Notes: generated by a model from the sequence alone, not told the origin. A stretch of DNA of 64,000 bases from Ariolimax columbianus (GCA_036924085.1 JAVGWX010000005.1:74124547-74188546), one strand, 5' to 3'. Counted from the first letter of the stretch, positions 11,106-22,500 are shown. Made by a program: numbers and translations.

Positions 11106-11746
11106 ATCTGGGGTAGTTGTCTCGCCGCCGCGATTCAATCTCAACCAGTGTTCGTAGAACGATCTCAGTCCCGCCAGACGGAGCGATAGCGCGAGCTTGC
11201 CGAAAACGCTTGCTCGCCTTTCCCAGTAGAGGTATCGGGATGCCGTTTTTTGTGTCATCGCCTCCGCCGAGATGCCCTGCTCTGGTCCGTATCGAGAAAC
11301 GTTGTCAGTCGGTGGTGATTTTTCTAAGGCTTATAGCAGAGCTCGACAGTTCGTCTCGCTGGTGGTCAGACTCTCGCAAAGAGCTTGTGACCGGCAAATG
11401 GAAAGCAGGAATACAGCCTGAAGGCCCTGTCCCAGCCCGACTAACCCTCGAGAGAAGGGCAGGCCGGCAGGCGAAAGTTGTCTCCAGTCCCAGTGAAATT
11501 CATCGCCTGGGCAGTTGGGATCCGTTCTGCACAGAGCGCTGCCATCCCTCCCCGAGCGAGCCCGGTCGGTCGGTCTTCTGGTGTGTGTAGAGGCCCCTGT
11601 CAGGCGGTCCTAGGTCGACGGACTGAGGCACGGGGGGAACAACCGTCCGTCCGTCCGTCAGTCGGTCCCTGCGGCCGTCCTAGTGAGGCTTTTTACACAA
11701 CCGTCCTCCGCCGACCGGTGTGTGTGATTCGTACGTCTCCGACAGA
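11106..11746 (+). other. putative pre-rRNA 5' external transcribed spacer (retroposed)
   Basis: GC-rich, pyrimidine-patterned sequence (for example ccgtccgtccgtc near 11646) that directly precedes an 18S 5' end without a gap. That is the expected place of the 5' ETS in a pre-rRNA. Calling it ETS is an inference from position. The block from 11116 (gttgtctcgccgccg) recurs exactly at 2480-2500, which may mark the transcription start. Confidence 0.65.
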
Positions 11747-12990
11747 TATCTGGTTGATTCTGCCAGTAGTCATTTCCTTGTCTCAAAGATTAAGCCATGC
11801 ATGTCTAAGTTCACACTGTCTAATGGTGAAACCGCGAATGGCTCATTAAATCAGTCGAGGTTCCTTAGATGACACGATCCTACTTGGATAACTGTGACAA
11901 GTCTAGAGCTGATATATGCTTACCAAGATCCGACCCTCGCGGAAAGAGCGCTTTTATTAGTTCAAAACCAATCGTCGTTTCCCCCTCGCGGGGTTGCGGC
12001 GTCCCCATTGGTGACTCTGGATAACTTTGTGCTGATCGCATGGCCTCATGTGCCGGCGACGCATCTTTCAAATGTCTGCCCTATCAAATGTCGATGGTAC
12101 GTGAAATGCCTACCATGTTTGTAACGGGTAAAGGGGAATCAGGGTTCGATTCCGGAGAGGGAGCATGAGAAACGGCTACCACATCCAAGGAAGGCAGCAG
12201 GCGCGAAACTTACCCACTCCCGGCACCGGCAGATAGTGACGAAAAATAACAATACGGGACTCTTTCGAGGCCCCGTAATTGGAATGACTACACGTTAAAC
12301 CCTTTAACGAGGATCTATTGGAGGGCAAGTCTGGTGCCAGCAGCCGCGGTAATTCCAGCTCCAATAGCGTATATTATAGTTTTTGCAGTTAAAAAGCTCG
12401 TAGTTCGATCTCAGGCGCCGGCGGGCGGTCTGGCTCGCGCCGGTTCACTGCCCGCTGTCTCCTGCCCTACCGTCTGCCGGCTCTCTCCCACGGGTGCTCT
12501 TCGCTGAGCGTCCTGGGTGGCCGGCGGGTTTACTTTGAAAAAATTAAAGTGTTCAAAGCAGGCCTCGGCTGCCTGAACAAAGGTGCATGGAATAATGGAA
12601 TAGGACCTCGGTTCTATTTTGTTGGTTTTCGGAACTGGAGGTAATGATTAACAGGGACAAACGGGGGCTACTGCGAAAGCATTTGTCAAGAATGTTTTCA
12701 TTAATCAAGAACGAAAGTCAGAGGCGCGAAGACGATCAGATACCGTCGTAGTTCTGACCATAAACGATGCCGACTAGCGATCCGCAGGAGTTGCTTCGAT
12801 GACTCTGCGGGCAGCTTCCGGGAAACCAAAGTTATTGGGTTCCGGGGGAAGTATGGTTGCAAAGCTGAAACTTAAAGGAATTGACGTAAAGGCACCACCA
12901 GGAGTGGAGCCTGCGGCTTAATTTGACTCAACACGGCCAAACACTGAAATGATTGACATGCCGAGAGCACTTTCGTTGGGTCTCATATGG
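11747..12990 (+). rRNA. 18S rRNA, 5' two-thirds, pseudogene copy
   Basis: Starts with atctggttgattctgccagt, close to the universal 18S 5' end. It continues through the universal landmarks caaagattaagccatgc, ggtgccagcagccgcggtaa (12330), the caggcgccggcgggcgg variable-region block typical of gastropod 18S, and ggaattgacg (12877), up to gactcaacacgg (12936). A diverged remainder runs to about 12980, with the usual downstream segment (gaaacctcacccgg) missing. Changes at otherwise invariant sites (for example tgacaagtctagagctgatat where tggtaattctagagctaatac is expected) show that it is not a functional rRNA gene. It belongs to retroposed copy B. Confidence 0.9.
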
Positions 12991-13068
12991 AACGGGTGCT
13001 GGAATTAGACCCTCTAAAATCTGGGGCTATCCTCTCGGTAGCTTGATTGTCTCGCATCTAGTGTTCGC

Positions 13069-13105
<37 letters not shown>

Positions 13106-13360
13106 TCTGCGGCTGAATTTGACTCAACACGCCAATACTGTAGAACGACTGACAAAACCAGAGCACTTTCGTTGGGTCTAATAATGAACGTGTGCTGGTA
13201 TTAGACTCACGGAAGACAAGTCAGCTCTTTAACCTTCTAATGAAAGAACGCTACGGAAATCGTGTTTAACCCGCATATTGCAGATACCTGGTCATTGACA
13301 AACACAAGTCCTCTATTAATTCGTCTGGTCTAATAGTGAACGGGTGCTGGAAATAGACCA
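12978..13360 (+). promoter_or_regulatory. repeated hairpins in the LINE 5' UTR (copy B)
   Basis: Three hairpins share a loop containing GAACGGGTGCTGG or a close variant: 12978-13012 (GGGTCTCAT/ATTAGACCC, one mismatch), 13176-13206 (GTCTAATA/TATTAGAC, perfect) and 13326-13360 (TGGTCTA/TAGACCA). Function is unknown. Possible roles are RNA processing, protein binding or translation start. Confidence 0.6.
13066..13206 (+). repeat. second 18S-derived module in the 5' region of copy B
   Basis: aaaggaattgacggaaggg through gactcaacacg and gactgacaaaaccagagcac repeats the 18S segment 12873-12970, 196 bp downstream of the first copy. It is followed by the same hairpin. Copy C has three such modules. 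Confidence 0.85.
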
Positions 13361-14330
13361 TCGGAAGACAGCTCAGTTTTACCCTACTAATGACAGGGCG
13401 TTGCTACGGTAATCCTGCTCAATTCGAGAGGAGCCGCGGACATTTTGGTTCACGTACCAGGATGATAAGCCAATGGCGCGAGGCTACCATGTGAGGGATT
13501 ACCGCCGAATGCCTGTAAGCCGGAATCTCGCCCAAAATCTCAGCACCACTGCAATGGGAGGCTTCGACATGGTCGGGACCTGGGACTCGCACCTCAGCCC
13601 TATCAGGTAGAGCCGCAGAAAGAGGTCTCTGTCGTCCGCCGATCACAGCGGGCGGATAGCTGCTTGATATTCACCCTAAACGGCGATGGTGTGCGAAACC
13701 ACCAACAAAAGACGTAGTTCTTGGTCAGGGTGTCGAAAACAGTAGAGCAGCCACCTCACTGTGAACTGTCGAGAATCAACCAATGACCATGAGATTTGTC
13801 CCCACACTAGGCGAACAACATCTCCGTGACATTACCCGGCTTGTCCCCTGGTTAAATGCACTCCTGCTTCGATCTCTACCTCTGTATGCTATCAGCCATA
13901 CCAATGGACGCAGAAGAGATGCAGACTAGCGGACATTGCACATCTGCCCTATTGTGTCTACCTCCCAGGTGGCGGGAAATGCTAGGAGTACCATCACTGC
14001 AGAGAAGCCGAGAAAATAAAGGAAGCAACTAGATACCCCACTCACATGCAAATGCTACGTTCTGGTAGGACGTGACGATCCTGGGATACAGACACACTGG
14101 ATTGCCTCTCTTCCGGGTCAGTACAAATCAGTACATAGTCTAAATCATATATCATATCTCATATATCATCACCGCACCCTGCATACACGAGAAGTGAAGA
14201 CTCGTTAGTCCTGTAAGACAACTTCCATTAGAGAGACATCTCTTATCACAAACAACTGCTGCCTGCAGATAGGCTGGGGACAGCCAAAAGCTAAGGAGGG
14301 CATCCCTACAGAAACAACTGTTGAAATCGG
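13361..14330 (+). other. LINE 5' UTR (copy B)
   Basis: Noncoding leader homologous to copies A and C. No ORF1 with CCHC knuckles is visible. It ends at the conserved start-codon region, where gttgaaatcggatgcactgg (14320-14339) contains the shared module. Confidence 0.75.
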
Positions 14331-17300
14331 ATGCACTGGGCCACAGGCTTAACGAAACAGTGCAAAGTAAATCGCAGAATGATGACAGTACAACTTATCA
14401 GAAAAACGTATAGTGCTCATCCTGCGGAGTCCCGCCATGCAGCGAGTGTGCCGGGTCTCATGCCTCGAAGGGCCCACCCTTGACTACTGGTGGTCACCCA
14501 CCCATGTGTTGTGGAGTCAAGGCACATGGCTATGGGGCAATTTCTATTGACCAAAAACTCAAGACCCTCAAAATACTACAATGGAATGCGGAGGGAGTCA
14601 TTAACAAAAAGCTATCCCTAACACATCACTTGCATCAAGGTAAGATTGCCGTGGCATGTATCCAAGAAACGCACCTCAACAGCAACCATAAATTCTCAAT
14701 CAGAGGATACCAGGCCTTCCGCGTGGACAGCGAAGGTCACAAAGGAGGGGTTCTGATACTGACCCGTAACTGCATACCGAGTAGCGCGGTAGCTGTCAAT
14801 CACACCGGACAAGTAGAAATTGTAGGAGTTGACATAATGGCTCAAGAGACGAAGATCCGCATCTTCAACCTGTACGGACTACCAAATAAAGACCTATCGC
14901 TCTCGAGTATGGAAGTCAAAGACTCCAACTGCATAGTAGTTGGAGACTTCAACAGCCACTCGGAGAGATGGAGATACTCGGACACAGACAGCAGAGGTGA
15001 CGAAGTGGAAGATTGGGAGATAGACTAAAATCTCCATCTAATCAATAGACCGGAGGATAGCCCTAGCTTCTATTCTAGAACATGGCATACCACCTTGACT
15101 CCAGATTTGGCCTTCTCCACAATGGACATTCACCATAAAATAGACCGCCAGGTGCTAAACCAATTGGCAGGTAGCGACTACAGGCCAATTAGGCTAGAAA
15201 TCAATATGGAAGTAGGCCCACAGGAAACAAAACCGCTCCCACGTTGGAATTACAAACGAGCCGACTGGGACAGATTTGCCCTCCTGGCAGATGGGCTGTG
15301 TGAAACCATCAACACACGGAACAACAAAATGAAGCCCATGGTGGAAAGCCTAAGCAAAGCAATAATGCAAGCTGTCACTGAAACCATCCCAAGAGGGGCA
15401 AGGAAAAATTATAAGCCCTATTGGAATGATGAGTTGCAGAAAGTGGAAGACGCAGTCACAAATGCGAGGAACATGGCAGAGCGAGAACAATCAATAGAGG
15501 CAAATATCGCCCTCAAAGCCGCCACGACGAAATACAAATACACTCTAAACCAAACAGCAAGAGAAAGCTGGAAAAACAAAACAGAAAGTCTCAACTTAGA
15601 AAAAGAAGGGAACAAACTCTGGAAGTTAGTCAGAGCCATGAATGACGAAACCCGGTTAAACAAACAAATTACCATCGAGCAGGGTGAAAACTTGCTCACT
15701 GGAAAAAAAGAAGCAAACGCTTTCGTCGAACACTATTCCAAAGCGAACCACATAGATGTCCCTACAGATAGGCATACGGACATTAATGAAGAGCAAAAGG
15801 GGCACGACAACATCAATATGGCACCAGAAGATCATATGATGGCAAAACTAACAATGAGCGAAATGGAAGAGGCCATGAGAACATTAAAGAAAAGGAAATC
15901 TCCCGGAAATGACGGGATAACAAACGAAATGCTGATGAGGCTGGGCCAAACAGCAAAGAGGACACTGCTATCTGTCCTGAACCAAAGCAGGAAAAGGGGT
16001 ATTGTACCCCAGGCATGGAAAGACGCAGTACTTGTACCAGTACCAAAGAAAGGAAAAGACAAAACCGATCCAAATGGATACAGGCATATCAGCCTACTGA
16101 GCTGTGTCGGCAAACTGTTGGAACGTATGATAAACACCAGACTGATGTGGCATTTGGAAGAAAAACGGATACTAATTCGACATCAAGCAGGATTTAGACA
16201 GCACAGATGCACTGAGGACCAGGTCATCCTCATAGCCCAGGAAATAGAAGATGCCTACCAGGAGCAAAAGCATACAGTAGCGGTTTGGGTGGACCGGGAA
16301 AAGGCATTTGACAAAGTCTGGAAAGATGGACTTAGAGTCAAGCTAAAAAGAAGTGAAGTTTGTGGGAAAATGTACAAGTGGATCAACCACTACCTCAAAA
16401 ACAGAACGGCCAGAGTTCAAGTACAAGGGCAGATGAGCAAAAAGGTGACACTTAAGCAGGGAGTACCCCAAGGGGAAATACTGTCACCCACACTCTTCCT
16501 GGTGTATATAAATGACATTACAGAGAATATACCAAGAAGAGTTCATAGCTCAATGTTAGCAGACGATCTGGCTATGTGGACCTCTGAAAAGAATCTCATC
16601 ATAGCAAGAAATCGGATGCAGCAGGCCCTAACATCGCTGGAAGAGTGGGCGAACTTATGGCTGGTCAATATAAACGAGGACAAAACCACATGTACAATAT
16701 TCTCGCTATCAATCAAACTCCAAAACACCAAATTAAGTCTAAACGGCAAATACCTCCAGCCAAACGACATCCCAAACTATATGGGAGTCACATTTTATCG
16801 GCGCATGACATGGAAAAGTCAGATCGAGAAAAACCGAATGAGAGCCAGAGAAAGAATGGCAATCATGAGGAAACTTGCTGGCACAAGCTGGGGAGCAGAC
16901 GAAAGCATACTAAAGAAACTGTACACTGGAAGAGTGAGAAGAGTTCTCGAGTATGGCATTGCGGAATGGACAACAGCAGGAAAGGCGAACTTCGATAAAG
17001 TTAGCAAACTCCAAAACCAAGCCATGAGAGTTATAACAGGAGGCATGAAGTCAACGCCAATTGTAGAACTTGAAAAGATTACAAAACTGCAATCCATGGC
17101 CGACAGAAGAGACTGCAGAGCCCAGCTGCAATCAGAGAAACTCAAAAGACTGACTGACCATCCAATGCACCATAGACTAAACAATTTCGGAAATGGGAAG
17201 CTAAAGCGAAGAAACTTTGCAGAAATAGCCAAAGCAAAGATGCACGAAGACACTATGAACGCACTAACGACACCAAAGCCCATCCCTACTGTACGAAAAC

Positions 17301-17349
17301 CTACCTGGAGTCAGCATATATTTCCACAGGTAGTAGAAATTATACCAGG
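14331..17349 (+). pseudogene. LINE copy B polyprotein, first part (EN, RT)
   Basis: The start codon corresponds to the copy C ATG. A 1-bp loss near 14470 shifts the frame, and a TAA at 15026-15028 interrupts the same frame that then runs on to 17349. The endonuclease shows LQWNAEGV, CIQETHL, GDFNSHSERW and GSDYRPIR. The catalytic His of the usual SDH motif is Tyr here. The RT shows SPGNDGITNEML, AGFRQHRCTEDQ, WVDREKAFDKVW, GVPQGEILSPTLF and LADDLAM (FADD changed to LADD), then the thumb with YTGRVRRVLEYG. Copy D interrupts it at VEIIPGI. The domain order and RNase H fit the I/Nimb/Ingi-type LINEs. Confidence 0.92.
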
Positions 17350-17359
17350 TATTAGATAC
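17349..17359. repeat. TSD of nested copy D, left
   Basis: gtattagatac, repeated exactly at 19987-19997. Removing 17360-19997 restores the copy B reading through PGI-RYKN. Confidence 0.93.
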
Positions 17360-19986
17360 TTCTTCTTCTTCTTCTGCGTACGCAGTCAAACAGTAACCAT
17401 TATTTTTTCGAAAAAAGCGGCGGTCATCCTGATGCTGTCGCCACTGCCATAGAGATTGTCTTGCAGTTCCACTGGTAATGGCCACATCTGCTCTCTCTGA
17501 TCCTCGTATGTCGGGCAGTTCTGCAGCAGATGTTCAGCGGTCATTTTACCAGTACCGCACGGGCATTCGTCGGTACACCCTATCTTCAAATTGTTGAATA
17601 GGTGGTACCTCAGTCTGTCTTGGCCAGTGCGAAGTCTGAAGACAACGACCTGCTCTCTTCGGTTCAACTGGTAATAGGCATTGTTTTTGGTGTAACCAGT
17701 ATGTTCGGTTTCCCATTTGGTCATGTATCTGGCTTTGATAAGCCGTTTTGACTCTTCGTACGTCATACTGGTATCTGTTTGTGGTAGTCTTGCACCTTCT
17801 TTTGCCAGTCTGTCTGCCTCCTCGTTGCCTTGGATGTTGCAGTGTGACGGAACCCACTGTACCACTACCCTTTTTGGTGCGGACTGCTGGCACAGTTTGC
17901 AGAGTGCTGCTCTTAAGTCAATAAGCTCAGTGTTTTTCTGGCTTTTTAGCGCTGTGACTACGGCGAGAGCATCTGTCAGCAGGACTATATGGCTCTCATT
18001 TTCACTGTGTGTCACCATTTCTTCCACTGCCGCCCTCAGTGCCTCTGCCTCCGCTCTGAAATTGCTTGTGTACTTACCAGTAGCGAATGACAGTGTTATT
18101 TTTCTGCCATTTGGTAGGTTCAGGAATGCTCCTGCCCCTTCGTTCTGTGTTGTGTTTGTTACAGAACCGTCGGTGTATGCATGGGTCCAGTCCATGCTTG
18201 GGTAGCTTTTCGTTATGAAGCTTAGGGTAGTATCTCTCCTTTCTTTTTCAGTCTGGCAGTTTTTGTTTGCAATACCTGGTATATTTTCTACCACCTCTGG
18301 AAATATATCCTGCCTCCAGGTAGGTTTTCGTACAGTAGTGATGGGTTTTGGTGTTGTTAGTGCGTTTATGGGATCTTCGTGCATCTTTGCTTTGGCTATT
18401 TCTGCAAAGTTTCTCCGCTTTAGTTTCCCATTTCCCAAATTGTTTAGTCTCTGGTGCATTGGATGGTCGGTCAGTCTTCGGAGTTTCTCTGACTGCAGCT
18501 GGGCTCTGCAGTCTCTTCTATCGGTCATGGATTGCAGTTTTGTAATCTTTTCAAGTTCTACAATTGGCGTTGACTTCATGCCACCTGTTATAATTCTCAT
18601 GGCTTGGTTTTGAAGTTTGTTAACTGTATCGAAGTTCGCCTTCGCTGCTGTTGTCCATGCCGCAATGCCATACTCGAGAACTGGTCTCACTCTTCCAGTG
18701 TACAGTTTCTTTAGTATGCCTTCGTCTGCTCCCCAGCTTGTGCCAGCAAGTTTCCTCATGATTGCCATTCTTTCTCTGGCTTTCATTCGGTTTCTCTCAA
18801 TCTGACTTTTCCATGTCATGCGCCGATCAAATGTCACTCCCAGATAGGTTCGGTTGTCGTTTGGCTGCAGGATTTTGCTATTCAGACCTAATTTGGTACT
18901 TTGGGGTTTTAATGAAAGCGAGAATATTGTGCATGTGGTTTTCTCCTCGTTTATTTTGACCAGCCATGAGTTCGCCCACTCTTCCAGAGATGTTAGGGCC
19001 ATCTGCATCCGATTTCTTGCTATGGTGAGATTCTTTTCAGAGGTCCACATAGCCAGATCGTCTGCAAACATTGAGCTATGGACTCTTCTTGGTATATTCT
19101 CTGTAATATCGTTTATATATACCAGGAAGAGTGTGGGTGACAATACTCCCCCTTGGGGTACTCCCTGCTCGAGTGTCAGCTTTTTGCTCATCTGCCCTTG
19201 TACTTGGACTCTGGCCGTTCTTTGTTTAAGGTAGTGGTTGATCCACTTGTACATCTTCCCACAGACATCACTTCTTCTTATCTTTTACTCTAAGTCCGTC
19301 TTTCCAGACTTTGTCAAATGCCTTTTCCAGATCCACCCAAACAGCTACTGTGTGTTTCTGTGCCTGGTAGGCATCTTCTATCTCCTGGGCTATGAGGATG
19401 ACCTGATCCTCAGTGGATCTGTGCTGTCTAAAGCCGGCTTGCTGTGGAATTAGTATTCGTTTTTCTTCCAGATGCCACATCAGTCTGGTGTTTATCATCC
19501 GTTCCATCAGCTTGCCGACACAGCTCAGTAGGCTTATGGGCCTGTATCCATTTGGATCTGTTTTGTCCTTTCCTGTTTTTGGTACTGGTACCAGTATTGC
19601 ATCTTTCCATGCCTGTGGTACAATTTCCCTTTTCCAGCTTTGGTTCAGGACCGATAGCAGTTTCTTCTTCGCTGTTTGGCCCAGCCCCATCAGCATTTCG
19701 TTTGTTATCCCGTCTTTTCCGGGAGATTTCCTTTTCTTTAGTGTTCTCATAGCCTCTTCCATTTCGCGCATTGTTAGTTTGGCCATCATGTGCTCTTCAG
19801 GAGCCGTATTCATGTTTTCGTGTCCCTTTTGCTCTTCGCTAATGTCTGTATGCTTATCTGCAGGGACCTCGATGTGGTTTGCTCTGGCATAGTGATCGAC
19901 AAAGGCGTTTGCGGCTTTCTTACCTGTGATCAAGTTCTCGCCCTGCTTGATAGTAATTTGTTTTTTTGGCGGGGTTTCGTCGTTCA
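17360..19986 (-). mobile_element. LINE copy D, 5'-truncated, nested in copy B
   Basis: On the minus strand this starts abruptly in the polyprotein at NDETPPKK (19986) and runs to the GAA tail (17374-17360). The exact 11-bp TSD on both sides and the 5' truncation are classic marks of target-primed reverse transcription. It closely resembles copy C and looks younger than its host, copy B. Confidence 0.95.
17386..19986 (-). pseudogene. LINE copy D RT-RNase H polyprotein, one frameshift
   Basis: Two open stretches, 19986-19268 and 19254-17386, are separated by a 1-bp gain near 19275 (tcttttact where copy C has gcttgact). The first holds the RT fingers and the WVDLEKAFDKVW motif. The second (622 residues) holds GVPQGGVLSPTLF, FADDLAM, the thumb and RNase H with YTDGSVTNTT, FRAEAEALRAAVEEM, LLTDALAV and EEADRLAKEGA. 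The C-terminal Cys/His motif is CPCGTGKMTAEHLLQNC. The endonuclease was never copied because of 5' truncation, so this copy is not autonomous. Confidence 0.93.
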
Positions 19987-19997
19987 GTATTAGATAC
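19987..19997. repeat. TSD of nested copy D, right
   Basis: gtattagatac, the partner of 17349-17359. Confidence 0.93.
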
Positions 19998-20876
19998 AAA
20001 AACTGCCAGTCTGAAAAAGAAAGAAGAGATACTACCCTGAGTTTCATTACGGAAAACTACCCAAGCATGGACTGGACCCATGCATACACCGACGGTTTCG
20101 TAACAAATACAACACAGAACGAAGGGGAAGGAGCATTTCTGAGCCTACCGAATGGCAGAAAAATAACACTGTCATTCGCTACTGGAAAATACACAAGCAA
20201 TTTCAGAGCGGAGGCAGAGGCACTGAGGGCGGCAGTGGAAGAAATGGTGACAGGTAAGAGGAATGAAAGCAATATAGTCCTGCTTACAGATGCCTTTGCC
20301 GTAGTCACAGCACTGAAAAGCCATAAAAATACTGAACTTAATGATTTAAGAGAAGTACTGTTTCAACTATGCCAGCAGTCCGCACCAAAAAGAGCAGTGG
20401 TGCAGTGGGTTCCATCTCACTGCAACATCCAAGGCAACGAGGAGGCAGACAGACTGGCAAAAGAAGGTGCAAAACTACCACAACCCGATACTAGTGTGAC
20501 ATACGAAGAGTCAAAACGGCTTATTAGAGCTAGATACATGACCAAATGGGAAACTGAACATACTGGCTACACAAAAAACGATGCCTATTACCAGTTGAAC
20601 AGAAGAGAGCAGATCGTGGTCTTTAGACTTCGCACTGGCCACAATAGACTGAGGTACCACCTATTCAACAAATTGAAGATAGGTGGCACCGACGAATGTT
20701 CGTGTGATACCGGGAAAATGACCGCTGAGCATTTGCTGCAAAACTGCTCGACATCCGAGGACCAGAGAAAGCACATATGGCCATCACCAGTGGCAACACT
20801 AGACAAGCTCTATGGCAGTGTCGACAGCCTCAGGATGACGGCTGCTTTTTTCGAAAAAATAATGGTTACTGTCTGA
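19998..20876 (+). pseudogene. LINE copy B polyprotein, second part (RNase H, Cys/His)
   Basis: This is the continuation of copy B beyond the nested insertion. RNase H is present with its acidic residues: HAYTDGFVTNTT (first Asp), FRAEAEALRAAVEEM (Glu), VLLTDAFAVV (Asp) and GNEEADRLAKEGA (Asp). RNase H would remove the RNA strand of the RNA:DNA hybrid during reverse transcription. The C-terminal motif reads CSCDTG...H...C. The stop at 20874-20876 is followed by cgtacgatgta and a short GAA tail ending at about 20904. Confidence 0.92.
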
Positions 20877-20908
20877 CTGCGTACGATGTAGAAGAAGAAG
20901 AAGAACAA

Positions 20909-20921
20909 GATTGAAAACTTG
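20909..20921. repeat. target-site duplication of copy B, right
   Basis: gattgaaaacttg, the partner of 11093-11105, just after the GAA tail and the bases caa. Confidence 0.88.
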
Positions 20922-21030
20922 TAACTGTAACTTACCACTAAAGAAACGTAGTCATGAATTAAAATGAACTAAATAAGAGTGGCCCTAAGAACACTAACAG
21001 CCTGAGTAGATCTTTATAAAAAAGATATAA

Positions 21031-21412
21031 AGCTGAACTCTCTATGAGAGCTAACTCTCTCAAATGTTGAACTCTGTATGAGAGCTAACTCTGTCAAAGG
21101 TTGAACTCTGTATGAGGGCTAACTCTATCAAAGGTTGAACTCTGTATGAGGGCTGACTCTATCAAAAGTTTAACTCTGTATGAGGGCTAACTCTATCAAA
21201 AGTTGAACTCTGTATGAGGGCTAACGGTATCAAAAGTTGAACTCTGTATGAGAGCTAACGGTATCAAAAGTTGAACTCTGTATAAGGGAAAACTCTAACA
21301 CAAGTTGAAATCTGTATGAGGGCTAACACTGTCAAAAGTTGAATTCTGTATGAGGGCTAACTCTATAAAAAGTTGAACTCTGTATGAGGGCTAACTCTAT
21401 CAAAACCTGAAC
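21031..21412. repeat. 34-bp tandem array, ~11 units
   Basis: Units of ttgaactctgtatgagggct followed by aactctatcaaaag, with point changes. The period of 34 bp was read from starts such as 21068 and 21102. Confidence 0.93.
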
Positions 21413-21752
21413 GGTTGTGTCTAGGTGATGTAACTTGAGCTGTATTTGGTTTATAGTGAGGAAGAAAATGCATTAGTTAAAAGCCTCATTATCTGGTCCC
21501 GAGCTACACTGGACCGGTGATAAGACTTAAGGCAATACTAGAGGCAGCTCGAGATGCAGGCGCTCTGGACCCCACCTCCCTTGAGAACAGGGGTCGCTTG
21601 AAACTTGCGGGATTCGATCGCCCACCGTTTCTGTTCATCGTTAATGATAAACTGTCACAGCTTACAAAGGCTTATGCAAACTAGAACCCGACAAACAGCA
21701 GTGGATACCATCACACTGCGGCGTACCAAGAAAAGAGAACATTCAAGTTACC

Positions 21753-21796
<44 letters not shown>

Positions 21797-21841
21797 GAGA
21801 TACATAGAGAGACAGAAATAAAGAGAGCCAGAGACAAAGAG

Positions 21842-21886
<45 letters not shown>

Positions 21887-22259
21887 CACGAATATAACAA
21901 CAAACAATCACCTTCCAGGAAGAGGAAACGTTTACACAAGTCAGAAGGAAAGTCGACCAAACGAGAGAAAACTATCGAGGGCAGCTGGTGGTCATGTTGC
22001 CATTGAGAGTAAGACTTACCAGATAGAACATGGACACACTACTTACGCATCCTGAAATTGACCCTATCAGCTTCATGTACATGGGGACAAGCAAAACAGT
22101 TGGTCCAATATCTCCTACACGACCATTAGTATATGTTTAGACAACTAAATACTGAACATTGACCCGTGGAGACAAACGTTCAAATAACACTTTCTGGCAC
22201 CACAACCTTTATCAAGTGAACGTGCCTTCGCGTCTATAGATTATATCAAGCATTGTGAA
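21413..22259. other. no gene seen; (GA)n at 21753-21880
   Basis: Unique-looking sequence with two GA dinucleotide blocks around a short interruption. Frames through the GA blocks give artificial Arg/Glu or Ser/Leu runs. Confidence 0.5.
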
Positions 22260-22500
22260 GAGGTAAAGAAAACGAAGTAAAAAAAAGAAAAAGTAGGAGG
22301 AGAAGAAAAAGAAAAAACAATTTAGGAAGAATAGAAAAAGAAGAAAAAGGAGGATGGAGGAGGAGAAGAAGAATAAGGAAAAAGAGGAGGAGGAGAAAGA
22401 GAAAAAGAAGAAGAGGAAGAGGAAGAAAAAAAAGGTGAAAAAGAAGAAGAAATTCAAAATGCAGAAGAAGAAGAAGAAGAAAAAGAAGAAAGAAGAATAA
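22260..22500. repeat. polypurine GAA/GGA-rich tract
   Basis: About 240 bp of almost only A and G on the plus strand. The minus-strand Phe/Leu-rich frames are low complexity. Confidence 0.9.

Larger units (their letters stand above)
11093..20921 (+). mobile_element. Copy B: rRNA leader + 18S + LINE retroposed as one unit
   Basis: The 13-bp direct repeat gattgaaaacttg lies at 11093-11105 and again at 20909-20921, directly after the GAA tail. Between them, in one orientation, come a putative 5' external transcribed spacer (11106-11746), a 5' 18S rRNA segment (11747-12990), tandem 18S/hairpin modules (12877-13360), LINE 5' UTR, and the LINE polyprotein with tail. Copy D is inserted inside at 17360-19986. 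A TSD enclosing all parts shows that rRNA and LINE arrived in one target-primed reverse transcription event. Damage includes a 1-bp deletion near 14470 and a stop at 15026. Confidence 0.9.

Noticed and set aside
12296..12307. Link between the 33-bp array at 6882 (gttaaagggttc) and 18S (aaaccctttaac)
   Set aside because: Only 11 bp in common, reverse orientation, and no flanking similarity. Probably chance.
11747..12990. Functional 18S rRNA gene
   Set aside because: Changes at invariant positions, a missing 3' third, and enclosure in a retroposed unit with TSD.
14420..17283. Minus-strand ORFs opposite the LINE (for example 15418-15699, 16819-17283)
   Set aside because: Antisense shadows of the polyprotein. 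They recur opposite every copy.
2501..20908. Copies A and B as LTR retrotransposons
   Set aside because: RNase H is present, but there are no LTRs, integrase or protease, and the EN-RT-RNase H order with simple-repeat tail and TSD is that of a LINE.
21605..22006. Arg/Glu-rich protein of 133 residues
   Set aside because: Its core is the (GA)n repeat. The flanks show no domain.
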